A stretch of DNA of 64,000 nt from Glutinoglossum americanum (Eukaryota; Ascomycota; Geoglossomycetes; Geoglossales; Geoglossaceae): the NCBI GenBank assembly GCA_020080175.1, contig JAGHQL010000033.1:62001-126000 (forward strand), written 5' to 3'. The stretch's first letter is position 1, and every line of letters starts with the position of its first letter. The notes beneath the pieces are model-generated. The model was not told the origin of the DNA. It made no database searches and saw nothing but the letters and a program-made list of their open reading frames with translations. The position numbers were made by a program, and so were the translations under genes. Shown in pieces: positions 12,333-23,603 of this stretch.

Positions 12333-13149
12333 AAAAAAATCTATAATAGGAATTAATATCTGGCTGTAGGACACGAGTTTGAGAGCTCTAGAGATTCCAT
12401 GATGCCGTTTCGTCCCTTCATATGGCTGTCGAAATTGTTCATCGGCTAGTGGTTCCGCCCGCGGACCTTTCTGCGAACTGTGAGATACTGCATTCGAGTC
12501 CTTAGGGTTCCGCCTACTGACGATGCATGGGCACGACCCAGCTGGGGGCCCAAATTTCTATCAAAGACGCCTGAGTGGAGGAAGGCGAGCGATACTCTTA
12601 AACATAGAATTTTATGAACCCAAGTTCCCATGATTCCCCTCTGTTACAGGGTTTATATAGACATCTTCGTGTGAACACATTTTCAACCACCTTCAGGTGC
12701 TCGGAAACCTGCCAAATGAGTGACACGTGTCTAGTACAGCAATCGAGCTACTAACCTAGCGCTAGCCCTTGCCACGAATACGCCCGCTCCTAGTTAGCAA
12801 ACTAGGTGGCGGCTAGCATATCTAGTAGGGGTTGCACACTTACAGAGGCCACATGTACAGCTATATGCACACCTACCCGGATTCCACCTAATAGATACAC
12901 GTAGATTACACATAGGTTACCAATTTCGGGCCGAGATTATACTCGGTTGCTGATAATACCGAATGGAAGCTACCACTACTGGATACGATAGACTGTAGTA
13001 CAAGGTACTGGACTCTGTCTAGATATTACAAGCAGCTATTGTGGATAGTTCCGTATTAATCATAAAATAGATCTATATAGGAACTCTAGAGTTACGGTTC
13101 GTGACATTATATGCTGCGACTGTGGAGCGTGACTATAATGCTTTCTTTT
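12333..13149. other. intergenic, no gene seen
   Basis: There is a short A-run after the stop of the regulator gene and then AT-rich sequence with many TAG/CTAG words. No family is recognised in either strand. It separates the regulator from the permease pseudogene on the other strand. Confidence 0.45.
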
Positions 13150-14732
13150 TCTTTAAGCAATCCGGAACCAAACCTTCTCGAAGACATTCCTGGGGGTCTG
13201 AACTGGCAAGAGCCTAGCCGCTATCCCTGCCCTATCAATCTCAGCCTTGCCGGTATGGAGGTCAACACCTGCACTACTAAGCCACTTGGTACGTTCAAAC
13301 ACCTTCCAAAAAAGATAAAGTGCAAAGCAGATCCTGTGGAGGAGCAAAATTTGCCGTAGTACAAGGCCCATAAGTATCCGTAATCGGCTCGATGACGGAT
13401 AACTACAGAATTTCGGGACTTACGGAATTCCAATATACGACACCAAAAAGTTAGACACATTCCAATTCCCGTAGACAAAGACCGCAAATCCGTTGAATAT
13501 TATGATGATGGAGAAACATATTAAACCTAACCAAGCTGCATATGGCTGCCAGACCGACTTGAACGGTAAGGTATTACGGTCGATGCCTTTGGCCTCCAGG
13601 GCCCCGTAAAACTTGATGTAGGCCACACAGATTGAAGCCCATGTCATGAGACTTGAAACCGTAGTGATATTCTAGAGCCAAACGAAGACCTTGTTGGAAT
13701 TCGCAGACACGCTCGTGTACGCAAGGAGTGACAGGGATGCTGTGATGTCAACACGCCAATACGGAACGCCACTGGGAGCATGGTTAGCAATCCAACACCC
13801 GGCGGAGAGGGAGGGGGTCCGGAGGCTTACTTGTTAGAACATTTGAGTAAGAATCTCGGAGCTTGGCGATATTGAGCAAGAGCGTAGATAGCGACTAGCA
13901 ACGTAAAAAAAGGCGCTGACCGAAGGAGAGGCAGCACTGAGGATTACGACATTTACGGTTGAGGGAAGTACGGGGATTCCCGCCTCGTAGATGTTTATGG
14001 CTACGATGATGACAATGAAAATAGTGATCCGAGCGGCTGGATTGGTATGCTCATCCCAGAATCCGATGACGATGGGCGCAGCAGGGGTCTCTGAGCAGGC
14101 AGTGAGGGCCGAGGAGTACCAATTCTGTATCACCTCAGATAGTCAATACCAGGTATCTCGGTAAATCCGCATAAGGAATACTCACGTTCCATCCAACAGT
14201 AAATCACATGGCTTCGTCCACATAGCGAGCACGGAAGTGAGGGGAGTGGAAGCCATGTAACCATTTCTCCTAGGCATTGCATCTAGATCTAGTGCATGTG
14301 CATCAATGTCAGCACCACCAACGGCCTATCGTATTATATGGGTGGATCGGCGGGGCGGCTCACCAAACAGGAGACTGCGAAGCCCGTAAAGACACAACCG
14401 AAGAGGAGAGATAACCGAACAGCATTGGCCAAGGCGGTACCGATACCGAGAAAGAGTCCGGGCCCATACTCCCGCCGAGGGCGATAAACTGAATATGTTG
14501 GGATTTAAGCCTATGAGCCTGTTAGCACTAGACTAACGTAGGAGGGGACTTTGATGCATTAGTGGGTTGGGGGATTACTGACCCTCGATTTACGTAGTCA
14601 AACTTCTTGGCCGTCATAGCATCACCATACATCTTCTCAGCCTCTTTTATGCGGGACGCGGCTGGGCCATTGTCCGTGTCGGGAATGCCGCCCTTCCCAT
14701 CGCCGATGCGAGATAGCTCGTCACTCATCTTG
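13150..14732 (-). pseudogene. amino-acid permease (APC family), decayed
   Basis: Minus-strand fragments follow the order of a fungal GAP-like amino-acid permease. The N-terminus MSDELSRIGDGKGG starts at 14732 and continues to KKFDYVNRG; after an apparent intron comes LKSQHIQFIALGGSMG. Then GLFLGIGTALANA appears one frame off (a base seems missing near 14460), followed by LGEMVTWLPLP and RARYVDEAM with another shift and a stop. IVIGFWDEHTNPAA and TIFIVIIVAINI follow, and finally a good C-terminal block (TWASICVAYIKFYGAL, PYAAWLGLICFSIIIIFNGF, GNWNVSNFLVSYIGIP, about 13430-13650). Working homologues have about 12 membrane segments and 500-600 residues in one frame; here at least three frame breaks or stops cannot be explained by introns. 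Beyond about 13430 the C-terminal tail is not recognisable with confidence. Confidence 0.72.
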
Positions 14733-15719
14733 GGCGAAAGATCCTCCGAGGTGGGGTTGCTGGATTTCAGCAAAGTATGGGGGTGTCGCTATCGTGAAGT
14801 TAGGTGCCGATGGTTGGGGGAACCAGCACCGATCCATCCAGTTGGTATTTATCTTGAGCGCCGCCCCAACGAGCCTCGCAACAGCGTCGAGGCGTCTGCC
14901 TAGCGTGATGGCGGCGGTTGAAGTTTTCATGACGGACAAAGATTTTTTCAAGGAGGAGGCTCGAGGTTTCTGGGCGTTCACCGCTCGCTGCAAAGCCAAG
15001 ACCAAGGTTGTCTCAGCCCACAAAACCGGCCTGCTTTGGGCGTTGGAATTTGACACGCCGGTAATTACTAGTTGGACTGGGCGGCGGGTGCGCGTATGTT
15101 TTGCAGCTACGCCCTTTTTACTCCGGCGTCGGAAGGTCTCTCGCTGGTAGGAGTGGTGGTGTGTGGCCACGGAGCTCGCCATCGCCACCAATAGAGTGTT
15201 GACCGGTGTAAGCCATTTGGTGACCATTGCAGTGTGTGACACAGCTCGCATATGCAGCATCGCCTTTGGGATTGTGTGGGATGTGACACGTGGCTGCCCA
15301 TCGCCAATCACAACTTGGAAATTTCATGTGGGGCAATGTCTGGGGAGTTACGCAATGTCCATCGTATCTGGTACCTCGCCCTCGGGTAGGGCTGCCGAAC
15401 TAGAATTTCACAGCCCTACCGGCCGTAGTAGTGATAGTTTTGCTACAAGCAACAAAACATATTAGCAAAAACTACCGGCGAGGGAATGGAACTGACTAGC
15501 ATTTATACCAATTAAACCCGAAGTTATGAAGCCGGCGAGTGAGTTGCTTCTAGCGGCTCAGAGCCTCATCGAGATGATAAATACAGGACATACTCCAGGG
15601 TTAAGCAGGTCCTGCGGATATTTCGGCAACTGGAAGTCGCTCAAGATCTAATAACGAACCCTCACAGTATAACTACTAACTAGCTCCTAACCACCCAATT
15701 GTTTTAAGCCGTTGGCCCC
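14733..15719. other. intergenic, long ORF without recognisable family
   Basis: A 196-codon minus-strand ORF (14721-15311) and a 118-codon plus-strand ORF (14794-15150) overlap each other. Neither shows a known motif and I could not extend either with introns, so I do not call a gene. A perfect 10-bp inverted repeat lies at 15385-15420. Confidence 0.4.
15385..15420. repeat. perfect 10-bp inverted repeat
   Basis: GGTAGGGCTG at 15385-15394 and CAGCCCTACC at 15411-15420 are exact reverse complements with a 16-nt spacer. The position is about 300 bp upstream of the dioxygenase start. It could be a regulator-binding palindrome or chance; nothing else in the sequence decides. Confidence 0.35.
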
Positions 15720-17685
15720 ATGGTGAGTTCATCCTGCGCGTGGTTGTCAGGTTGAGGTGTCTGGTAGTTGACACTAGCAATAGCCTGCATCCATCCAATC
15801 GCCTGTGCCGAAAGGCTTCCCCGCTAAGCTCGAAGGACCCCTAGCCTGGGACGGCGAAACCTATCAGAACGATCCCGTGAAATACGTTCTCAACTTGAGC
15901 GCGAACGAAATCCAAAGTGTCGATAAGGCTCTACGTCATTTCCAAGGTGACAATTCCCCACTATTGCGAGTAGAGTTGGTTGGACCAACAACTGACATCT
16001 AACTTGGTAATGGCTAGGCTTGAAGTTAGCCCCCGGGCATCTCACAACCAAGACGTTTCCTCTGCCGTCCGCGCTTTCGGCAAAACTTGCCCAAATAAGC
16101 GACGAGCTCTACAAGGGCCGAGGGTTTGCCGTCGTGCGTGGCCTAAATCCTCAGAAATACAAGCCTGAGGAAAATGTAATTTTGTTCGCTGGTGTTGCGA
16201 GTCATGTCGCCCCCGAGAGGTCGACAGACCCGAACGGCCTCACTTTAGGCAAGTTACATACCTTGATACCCGAGGGGGGCCTTCAGCTATATTGTGACCA
16301 CTTTCTGATAGACCATAAAAGGCCACATCCGTAATGCTCAAAGCGATAGACCAAGGCAAGACAAGACCCCGGGGGAGCTCCGCCCCTCCAAGAGAAACGA
16401 GGAGATGGTAGGGTTTCCTGGCGTGGCGGATGATGTCCCCGCGGCTTGCATCTTGGAATACTAACCTTTTTAGGCCTTCCACACGGATACTGCTGCTGGA
16501 GATATCCTGGCCATGTACATCAAGGGCCTCCATGAGCATACCGGTGGCAAACAGTACCTGTCTAGCTTTTGGCGCATATACAATGTCCTTGCCAAGGAGG
16601 CGCCAGATGTTCTTCACACCTTGGCGCGCTCTTTTCCGTGGGAGGATGCGGATCCGTAAGTTTAGTTTTAATATTCTCCAATGGGTGGAATAGACTTGCC
16701 TAATGGCAGTAGAGTTACCAGGGAACCGCGTGTTGATCACCGACCCCTCATATTCTCGGTCGATAACAAAGTACAAATACAGTACGTGACGGTACCCCTC
16801 CTTGGATCGCGCGACCATCCTCGCCCCGGCAATATTCCAGCCCTCACCGCATCCCAGAAAAAAGCCTTGGGTGTTTTCCAGAGCGCCGCTGAGAGGGTGT
16901 CCTTTGAGCTCGACCGCGAGCTCGGAGACATTCAATTCGTCAACAACCTCAGCATTCTCCATGGGAGAACTGCGTTCGCAACAGAGACATCAGATTCGCG
17001 AATCTCAGCGTACACCAATGTCACTACTGAGACCGTAATCGCAACCAAGAACACAAGCACGGTAGCAAACTTATCTGGTGATTTAACACCATATAACGTT
17101 AGCGTCAACTCCACCACAGGCGAGGAGACCGGCATCTTCACGAGTGCGGATCCGACCTCGGCGACCACCACGGCCACGACTACAACTACCTGCACAGACA
17201 CAGGTAAGGAAATCTCGAGTGATGGTAAGAACACGACTACTACGACAACGACGAACTACCGTATCACTACCACCATTGAGACCACGACCACAACCCCCAC
17301 CAACGCTAGCGCTGCAGCTACTGCGAGCGGCGAACCTAAAACCGAGCTCGAGGTCACTACACAGGACAGTGTGAACGGCGACCCTAACACTCAACGCACC
17401 ATTACTACTACCACGACTACTTTCTATACCAATTGCCAGTATATCGCCTCGGTGAAAGTTGAAGAATCAGGAACCCTTCGAAACAGGCTCATCGGCTACG
17501 CATCCCCAAGGCATTTCCTTCGCCTCTTCCTCCGCGATGGGCGCCACTCCTGGCGCAAACCGGACGTCTACCGCGAGAGGATCGATCAGTGCTTCAGCGT
17601 ACCCGCCGACAAGCAGCACCTGCCTTCGGTAGACTATGACCCATATGAAGCTACTGTGAACATAGGTGGTGAGCCGCATGGTTAG
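15720..17685 (+). CDS. TauD/TfdA-like Fe(II)/2-oxoglutarate dioxygenase with Thr-rich insertion
   Basis: The order of blocks is that of fungal TfdA-like oxygenases: GFPAKLEGPLAWDG, FPLPSALSAKLAQISDELY, GRGFAVVRGL, VILFAGVASHV, the iron motif FHTD, ILAMYI, YLSSFWRIYNVLA, GDIQFVNNLSILHGR, and the distal His/Arg block SPRHFLRLFLRDG. Likely exons are 15720-15722 (ATG only), 15784-15946, 16018-about 16250, 16312-16407, 16474-16655 and 16713-17685. The one-codon first exon is the only start found: ATG followed by GTGAGT, then CCT GCA TCC in frame. Two oddities stand out. The joint between about 16250 and 16312 does not close in frame with a GT donor, so a one-base lesion or a missed exon is possible. 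About 160 Thr-rich residues (roughly 17010-17490) interrupt the catalytic fold. Substrate unknown. Confidence 0.65.
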
Positions 17686-18793
17686 TCTGACCACAGCCTG
17701 TGTCCGTGCGGTGGGGGGCATCGCTTCACAGTGCCCTGCGCTGTTGGCTTTCCAGAAAGCACAAATTGACTAGTCAAAATTTTCCTCATGATTACTACTT
17801 TCTCTGGGAGCAGACCCAGCCGAACCTAGCCCCCCTTGAAGCTGTATGCAAAAAATCTGTTTAGTTAGTCTCTTCGGAATGAAAAACTTGCAGATTATTG
17901 ACGTCGCCATTTCTAAACAGAGGGGTTTTGCATCTTGATCCCGTCCGAGCTGCATCCTAACTGCATCCTAACTGCATGACGCACACCACGCCAACTCAGT
18001 CTGTAAGATAACATCACTAGAATCTTATCGCTCGTTCCTTAGTTTGTCCACCAAAATTCCTACCCAGTACACCCAAATCTCTACCATATTTCCCATTCAA
18101 GAATTCGCATATGCCAGCGCACCAAAGGGGCTCCACACCCCGGCAGCCAAGAGAATTAGGGGCGGAAAAATACTAAGATTATGGGTCCCACAGATGCAAT
18201 TAGGCGCCACAGGCGTCATGACTGCCCGACCGGCGAGAGAGGCATTCAGCCCAACGGGATGCCTGTCCTCCAATCGCTACCTGTCGTGGGCGAGGTGGCG
18301 CGAGCACTGGTAGCGCAACTTAAGCTGTTAGGTACAAGGCCGGGGTGGTGTATATGCAAGCACACACCGATTGTTATCTATCTGGTCATATGTGTTGTAT
18401 GTATTACATACCACGGCAGCAGGATCAATGTGCCTAATTGGGGACAAACCCCGATATTACTTTGCAGGCTCAATAGCGTTGTAGCTTCAAAATGACACCA
18501 CCAACGAATCCTTCACAAAATCACTCCAGCACCTTGTCCTGGCACCACAAGGTTCAATTAGGGGGTAAATGGGGATATAAAATGCCCCTTGGATGGCCTC
18601 TCTCAAGGAAAGGAGGAGGCTAAGGGAACAAGACAGACAGCCTAACAACAGCGTCCTCATTACCAGTCCTTAATAGCCGAAAACCCGCAACGAAGCGCCA
18701 ACCAAGTAAACGCTAACAATCCGAACGTGACATCTTCTTCACCACCTCTCAACCTCGAGATCCCCAATTTGCTCACCAATACCCACCGTAACC
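17686..18793. other. intergenic, includes likely promoter of the acetyltransferase
   Basis: No gene is supported; the ORFs at 18044-18495 have no family features. An 11-bp unit (ctgcatcctaa) is repeated 2.5 times at 17950-17977. The 3' part contains a TATA-like sequence, annotated separately. Confidence 0.45.
18576..18582 (+). promoter_or_regulatory. TATA-like element upstream of the GNAT gene
   Basis: TATAAAA sits in a locally G-rich context about 212 bp upstream of the ATG at 18794. Position and orientation suit a core promoter, but no transcription start is known. Confidence 0.35.
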
Positions 18794-19636
18794 ATGTCCT
18801 CCATCCTCCCGGCACTCCCCTTCCAATCACCCCTCCGCCTCGCCACCCTAGCCGATCTCCCCTCAATCTCCCTCATCGCGACCCGAGGCTTCTACACATC
18901 GCAAGTCTTCCGATACGAGAGACCCTTACACGCACAGTACTCCTCGGACACAGCCGAGGATTATCGCCGGGCGTTCGAAAAGAGGATTAGGGGGGATCAG
19001 TGGGTGGTTGTTGTTGCTAAGGATGTTGGGGATGCGGGGATGGAGGTGGTGGGGGTTTGTTGCTGGAGGTTACCGGAGGGGTCAGGAATCGTAGGGTGGT
19101 TCCAACAAGGAGGTGATGGCACAGGCGGTAAGCGCACTTGCGGATTCCATTCACGCTAGGAGACCATCTCAGAGCGCTGGCGTTTAACTAACCCCCCTCC
19201 CAAGACCCCCGCATCGAACCACAACCAACTCCCTGGATCTCCCGCGACAAATCCCCCACCCGCGTCCGGCTCGTCCAGACCGCCATCCAAGCCGCACACT
19301 CAAAGTCGGTTCCCATCCCCCCAAAACAAAACCCAGCTAACAGCATACACACACAGACACTTCCCTCCAACCGCGACCCTGATAGTCGACATGCTCGCCG
19401 TTCACCCCGTGTACCAGCGCCGAGGCCACGGCCGCGCCCTCGTCGAGTGGGGGATTCAACTTGCGCGGCTGGATGGGCTGGGGGTTGGGACGGTGGCGTC
19501 GAATATGGGGGAGTTGCTGTTTGGGGCGATGGGGTTTAGGGGGGTGGAGAGGGTGAGGGTGAGGGATGAAGGGGAGGATGATGAGGGGATTGAGGTCGTG
19601 GTTGTGTGGAGAGAGAGGGAGGTATTGGATGCATAA
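18794..19636 (+). CDS. GNAT-family N-acetyltransferase
   Basis: Three exons, 18794-19127, 19205-19304 and 19357-19636, give 237 aa. Intron 1 (77 nt) has GTAAGC and TTTAACTAAC; intron 2 (52 nt) has a weaker donor GTCGGT but a good GCTAAC branch and CACACAG acceptor, and only this choice keeps the frame. Exon 1 holds LRLATLADLPSISLIATRGFY and a Val-rich beta strand (WVVVVAKD ... VVGVCCW). Exon 3 holds the acetyl-CoA-binding motif: TLIVDMLAVHPVYQRRGHGRALVEWGI, with the QRRGHGRAL pyrophosphate loop, then GTVASNMGELLFGAMGFR. This is the usual pattern of small fungal acetyltransferases acting on amines or protein N-termini; the acceptor cannot be told. The start ATG has a favourable ACC in front. 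The gene is intact. Confidence 0.8.
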
Positions 19637-20993
19637 CTGCGGGTATGATGTATGGTTGGCCCTTATTTTCCCTGTTGTTCGCACTTATAGAGCCTTTTTC
19701 TGCATTTCTATATCGGTCGCTTTCATCTCTCCCTTCTTCCCAGCTAGCTTCTTTCTCTCCTCAAGGACGAAGCTATCAGATTACTGTCAGTCCACCCCAA
19801 TAAAGTTTCCTACAAGGGCCAGCACATCCTCGTCTCAGAGCATTATTTTAGTACCCCTGTTCCTCCGCTCTTCCTTGTATCCAATCAGGCAGTAGGCCCT
19901 AGAATTCAGCTCGAGTTATCTATTACAATTGGTTTGACTATTAAGTAAATTTTAGTAGCTAACTAATTGTTACCCTAGCCGACTGAGTGTAATGGTGCGG
20001 AGCCTAACCGAGATCACCCACGTAACTCAAGCATACATTGTCTATTCCCCTTCCACCGAAACGCCGTCACCTACGTGAAACGGCAGCCGGTGAGGCGTGA
20101 GCTATCCTATGGTAAGGGCAATGAGAGCACGATGTAGCGGTGTGCAAAGACGGCAAGGTGCCTATTGGGCTAAGTGTGTGCAAAAGTGTGAGGTAGGTAA
20201 GAAAACTAAGCGGGGGCGGTTTGAAAATAGAAGTGGGTGACTGGTAGAAACCAAGCCCCTAAGACTCTAGGGGATGCAATGGCGATGTATGGCGTCACTG
20301 AGTTCTAATGTGGTCCGGGTTTCCGCCACAACATTGGGGCTTTGTGCATGTAATCACTGTGCGGCCAAACGAACCATGTTGTTCCCTCATTGAGCGCCCA
20401 CGTTTAGCTCACACCCGCATCAGCTCACCGCCATTTTCAACAGTTTGCTTACATCGTGTTATGGACATGCTGGTCGGAGCCAACCCATAAGTCCATTCCC
20501 GTTTAGGGCTTATTGTAGTCCCCTGGCCTATAAGAATTACGGTGATGCTGCTTCTTCTCGCCTAGCCAATTAAGCCAATTCATTTTTATTTTATTCCTTA
20601 TGCTCGATCTAGCCACAACCAATAACTGCTTGTCGGCAAATTCCAGTTACGAAACAGTCATTCCCTCATTGCCTACTTAGTGTGGAAAACAGGAATGCTG
20701 CTAGCGGAAAGGTAGTAACGAATTGACTCCTCGAATGACTCTCTGGGTAGACGGCTGTTTAGAGGACAAGGTTACGCAAAGTCAAAGAATTGGGGAGTTT
20801 ATAGAGACCCGGTGTTAGCGCGCTTGTATTCACTGAGTGGGCGGGCTATCAAGCAGACTAACAGAAAGCGAAATAAAGCTATGGTGAGTATCAGCGGTGG
20901 TAATCCATGACGCCATCGTGTTCCCACACTTAAAGAGTGGCAGCTCCTCTTATCTAATTCTAGATCCTCCGCTCATCCAAACGGGGCTCAAGT
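19637..20993. other. intergenic, no gene seen
   Basis: The stretch between the GNAT gene and the convergent dynamin-like gene has only short ORFs with no motif. The pyrimidine-rich part just after 19640 is likely the 3' untranslated region of the acetyltransferase. Confidence 0.45.
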
Positions 20994-23603
20994 CTACGCA
21001 TTAGCGAAGGTGGCCAAAGCTTTAGTCAGTCGATCGACCCGCCTCCTCAAATTTTTCCTCTGCTCCCTAGTGGAGAGCCCTTCCCCCGCTGCTGCCTCCA
21101 GTTCTCCCTCTTTCATCAGATATACAAAGTCTGTATTGAAGATTCCCAAAGGTCCGGGATTAACCTTCAGCCTTCGGTTCATCCTAGGATCTCCCGGAGA
21201 AAGGAGGATTCTCTCAACCACCTGGCCCCTCACGTTATCCATAAAGCGGTCACAACTGATCTCGTAGAAGGTCTCTAGTAAATCGTAGATATAGTAGATG
21301 GCGTGTTGTTCGGCTTCAGTGAGGAAAGTTTTAACGGAATTTTCCCCGTGTTCCGTGTCATCAACCCAAATATGCGGGGAGTTTCTGGCACGCCTTTCGC
21401 GAGCTTCCTGCAGGTTCTTCATGTAGCTGCGGCTGGAGGTCTGAAGGACCCCATCGCGCTCGACACTCAGAAGTTTTTCAAGTTCCCTGCGGCCTTCCTC
21501 GATAGGTATCTTAATATGATCCTTCAGATAGACGCGGAGCTTATGACTGGTGTTATTGTCGCCGCAGATTTCGTCGAAGATGGCGTGGTTGAACTCGTGG
21601 ATTTGGTGGATCACTCCGTCGATATATTGGCTGGATATACGCTCCCAATTGGCCGTTTGTTCGTGAAATAGCGACTGAACCAACGTTGAGTTCACCAAAC
21701 CAAGGAGCTCACCCCCGCGAGACTCCTTATATCTTTTTGCAATCCACCTGTAAGTGCTAGTGTTGAGAGATTTATCACTAGCATCGGGTGTACCGCCCCC
21801 AGTGCTCAAGTTCCCAGAGCTCGAGTCCCCAGTGCTCGAGTCCCCAGCGCTCGAGTCGGTGTCGCGCCCGCTGGTGCCGCATTTGGCGCATCCTGAGGAA
21901 AACCCCCCAAGAGTCTTGTTAGGTAAAAACAAATGAGTATGCCCTTTCTCCTGCATCTCCTTTTTAAATTTGTCGTCCTCGTTGTGGATATTCACACGTA
22001 ATTTGGCGGGATGGTTTCCCTCTACCCAGTTGCGTCCAGAAAGTGCATCATTGACTTTTATTTGGTATTCTTTGGCTAGGCCAACCAGGTATCTCCTCTG
22101 CTGCTCTGAGTCTTGTCTCATATCTCCCAGGCGGTCAAGCTCCTGCTGTGACTTTTCGAGCTTCCTCTGGATTTCTGTGCGAAGTGCGGGGAGCACCCCC
22201 CTAACGCGATCGCTGAGCAACGTGGCCAGGAAGTCCCTAAGAGCCTGGACCCCAACCCTGTCCTTTGGAATCTGATTCCACGGAGTCTTTTGGAAGAAAT
22301 CCCTCTCTTTATCGTTTCGTTTATCCAGAGTAACTCCCTCACCAATATCACCTGTCGAGCGGTTCCTGACGCAGAACCATGGGAGGTTACCGTGTAACCC
22401 GTCTAAAGCTATCTTTAAAGACTACATTCGCCGACTAAGCAGGGATACACCATCAGGATAAAGTAGATTTTGCACTCACTACTTTCTCCTCTCCCAGCGG
22501 CACGATATCAAGTTTTGTGATAACGCCCACCGTACGATCGCCACCTGGATCCACCTTGCTAGCCATCTGGAATATTTCCTGGTTAACGAATAGGTTCACA
22601 CCATTCATCACGGCCCTGACTCGAGTTAGTCTGCCTCCTATTTGGGGGAGGGAGCGAATACTTACAGGATGATAGTTCGATCGGACTTGATATACTTCTC
22701 AACCAAGTTACGAATCATCTCTTTATCTTCATCTGTCTGGTCTTGAGTCGAATCTATTTGATAAATATGCATGCAGATGTGAGTGTACAGCTCTCTCCCG
22801 AGTCAACTGCGCAGTGGGGTTCCTACTGTGAAAGATGCCGGGAAGATCCACGAAGCTGAGGTGCGTGTGTTTAGGGCCCGAGAGCTCAATCCTCAGAACT
22901 TCCTCAGAGAAACGCTTTTCCTTATGGCCATTACCCCCCGAATCTGCCGACGGTTTTCCCAGAAGACCCATCTCTTGACTGACCTAGCGAGGATTCAAAT
23001 AAGCAGTTGCCCACCAGCTAAAACACCTACCGAAGTTCTTTACCTCGTCTAGTATCGCCTTGAAAGTCTCAACGTTGAGATCATCTGCCTGCGGGTTAAA
23101 AGACTTTAACTGAGCCTTACGCCCATCAGAAGCACCGGGTTCCGGCAGTATGGTGATCTTCACCGGCATCTTGGTGTGTGAATGCCGGAAGACGATCTGG
23201 GTAGCATATCGTGTGCAGAGTTCATTGGCGATCGGGAAGGGCAGTTCCGTAATACTCTCCATGAGTGACGACTTGCCAGATGACTGATCTCCGACAACCA
23301 CTAACTTTAGGGAAAGTTAGCCGCTGACCCTACGGCGTTGACAATGTATAGCACGTCTTGGGTATATAATGGCTTTCTTACCTGTGGTAGTTCAATATCT
23401 TCGTCCACCCCCAAATCGCGGAACTCGTGGATCTGCTCCAATATCTTCATGCGCTCGGGGAAATCTGGGGCCTGTATTCCCGTCATCGGTGGAGCGTGTG
23501 TTTCCATCATCGGCGACTTGGCATCGTCCTGTTCCTTCCCGTGTCCACCGCGCACGGGACTGAGCGAAGCCATTTTTCTAAAAGCTAAAGAGTTCCCCAA
23601 CAT
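20994..23603 (-). CDS. dynamin/Mx-like GTPase
   Basis: Six exons on the minus strand: 23603-23382, 23304-23044, 22983-22827, 22753-22666, 22615-22480 and 22412-20994 (760 aa; 750 if MASLSPVRGG at 23573 is the start). Phases close at every joint. All GTPase motifs are present: G1 GDQSSGKSSL, the dynamin signature LPFPIANELCTRYATQI, G3 DLPG in LSFVDLPGIF, and G4 TKLD in VGVITKLDIV. Exon 6 encodes the stalk and ends in a GED-like helix (LLETFYEISCDRFMDNVRGQVVERILL split by short loops). A Ser/Gly/Thr low-complexity loop lies in the stalk, made by a 15-bp tandem repeat. Fungal Mx-like dynamins are cytosolic membrane-remodelling or antiviral-type GTPases and are often multigene; a specific role cannot be assigned. 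No pleckstrin domain is seen, unlike classical dynamins. Confidence 0.88.
21800..21859. repeat. 15-bp coding tandem repeat, four units
   Basis: Four 15-bp units (consensus cagtgctcgagtccc) run head to tail in the stalk region of the dynamin-like gene. On the coding strand they encode five-residue units of the DSSTG / DSSSG type. Because the unit is a multiple of three, copy number can change without a frameshift, so the loop length is probably polymorphic. Confidence 0.75.

Noticed and set aside
14721-15311. 196-codon minus-strand ORF upstream of the permease pseudogene
   Set aside because: It overlaps other ORFs on both strands, has no recognisable family, and cannot be linked to the permease N-terminus at 14732.
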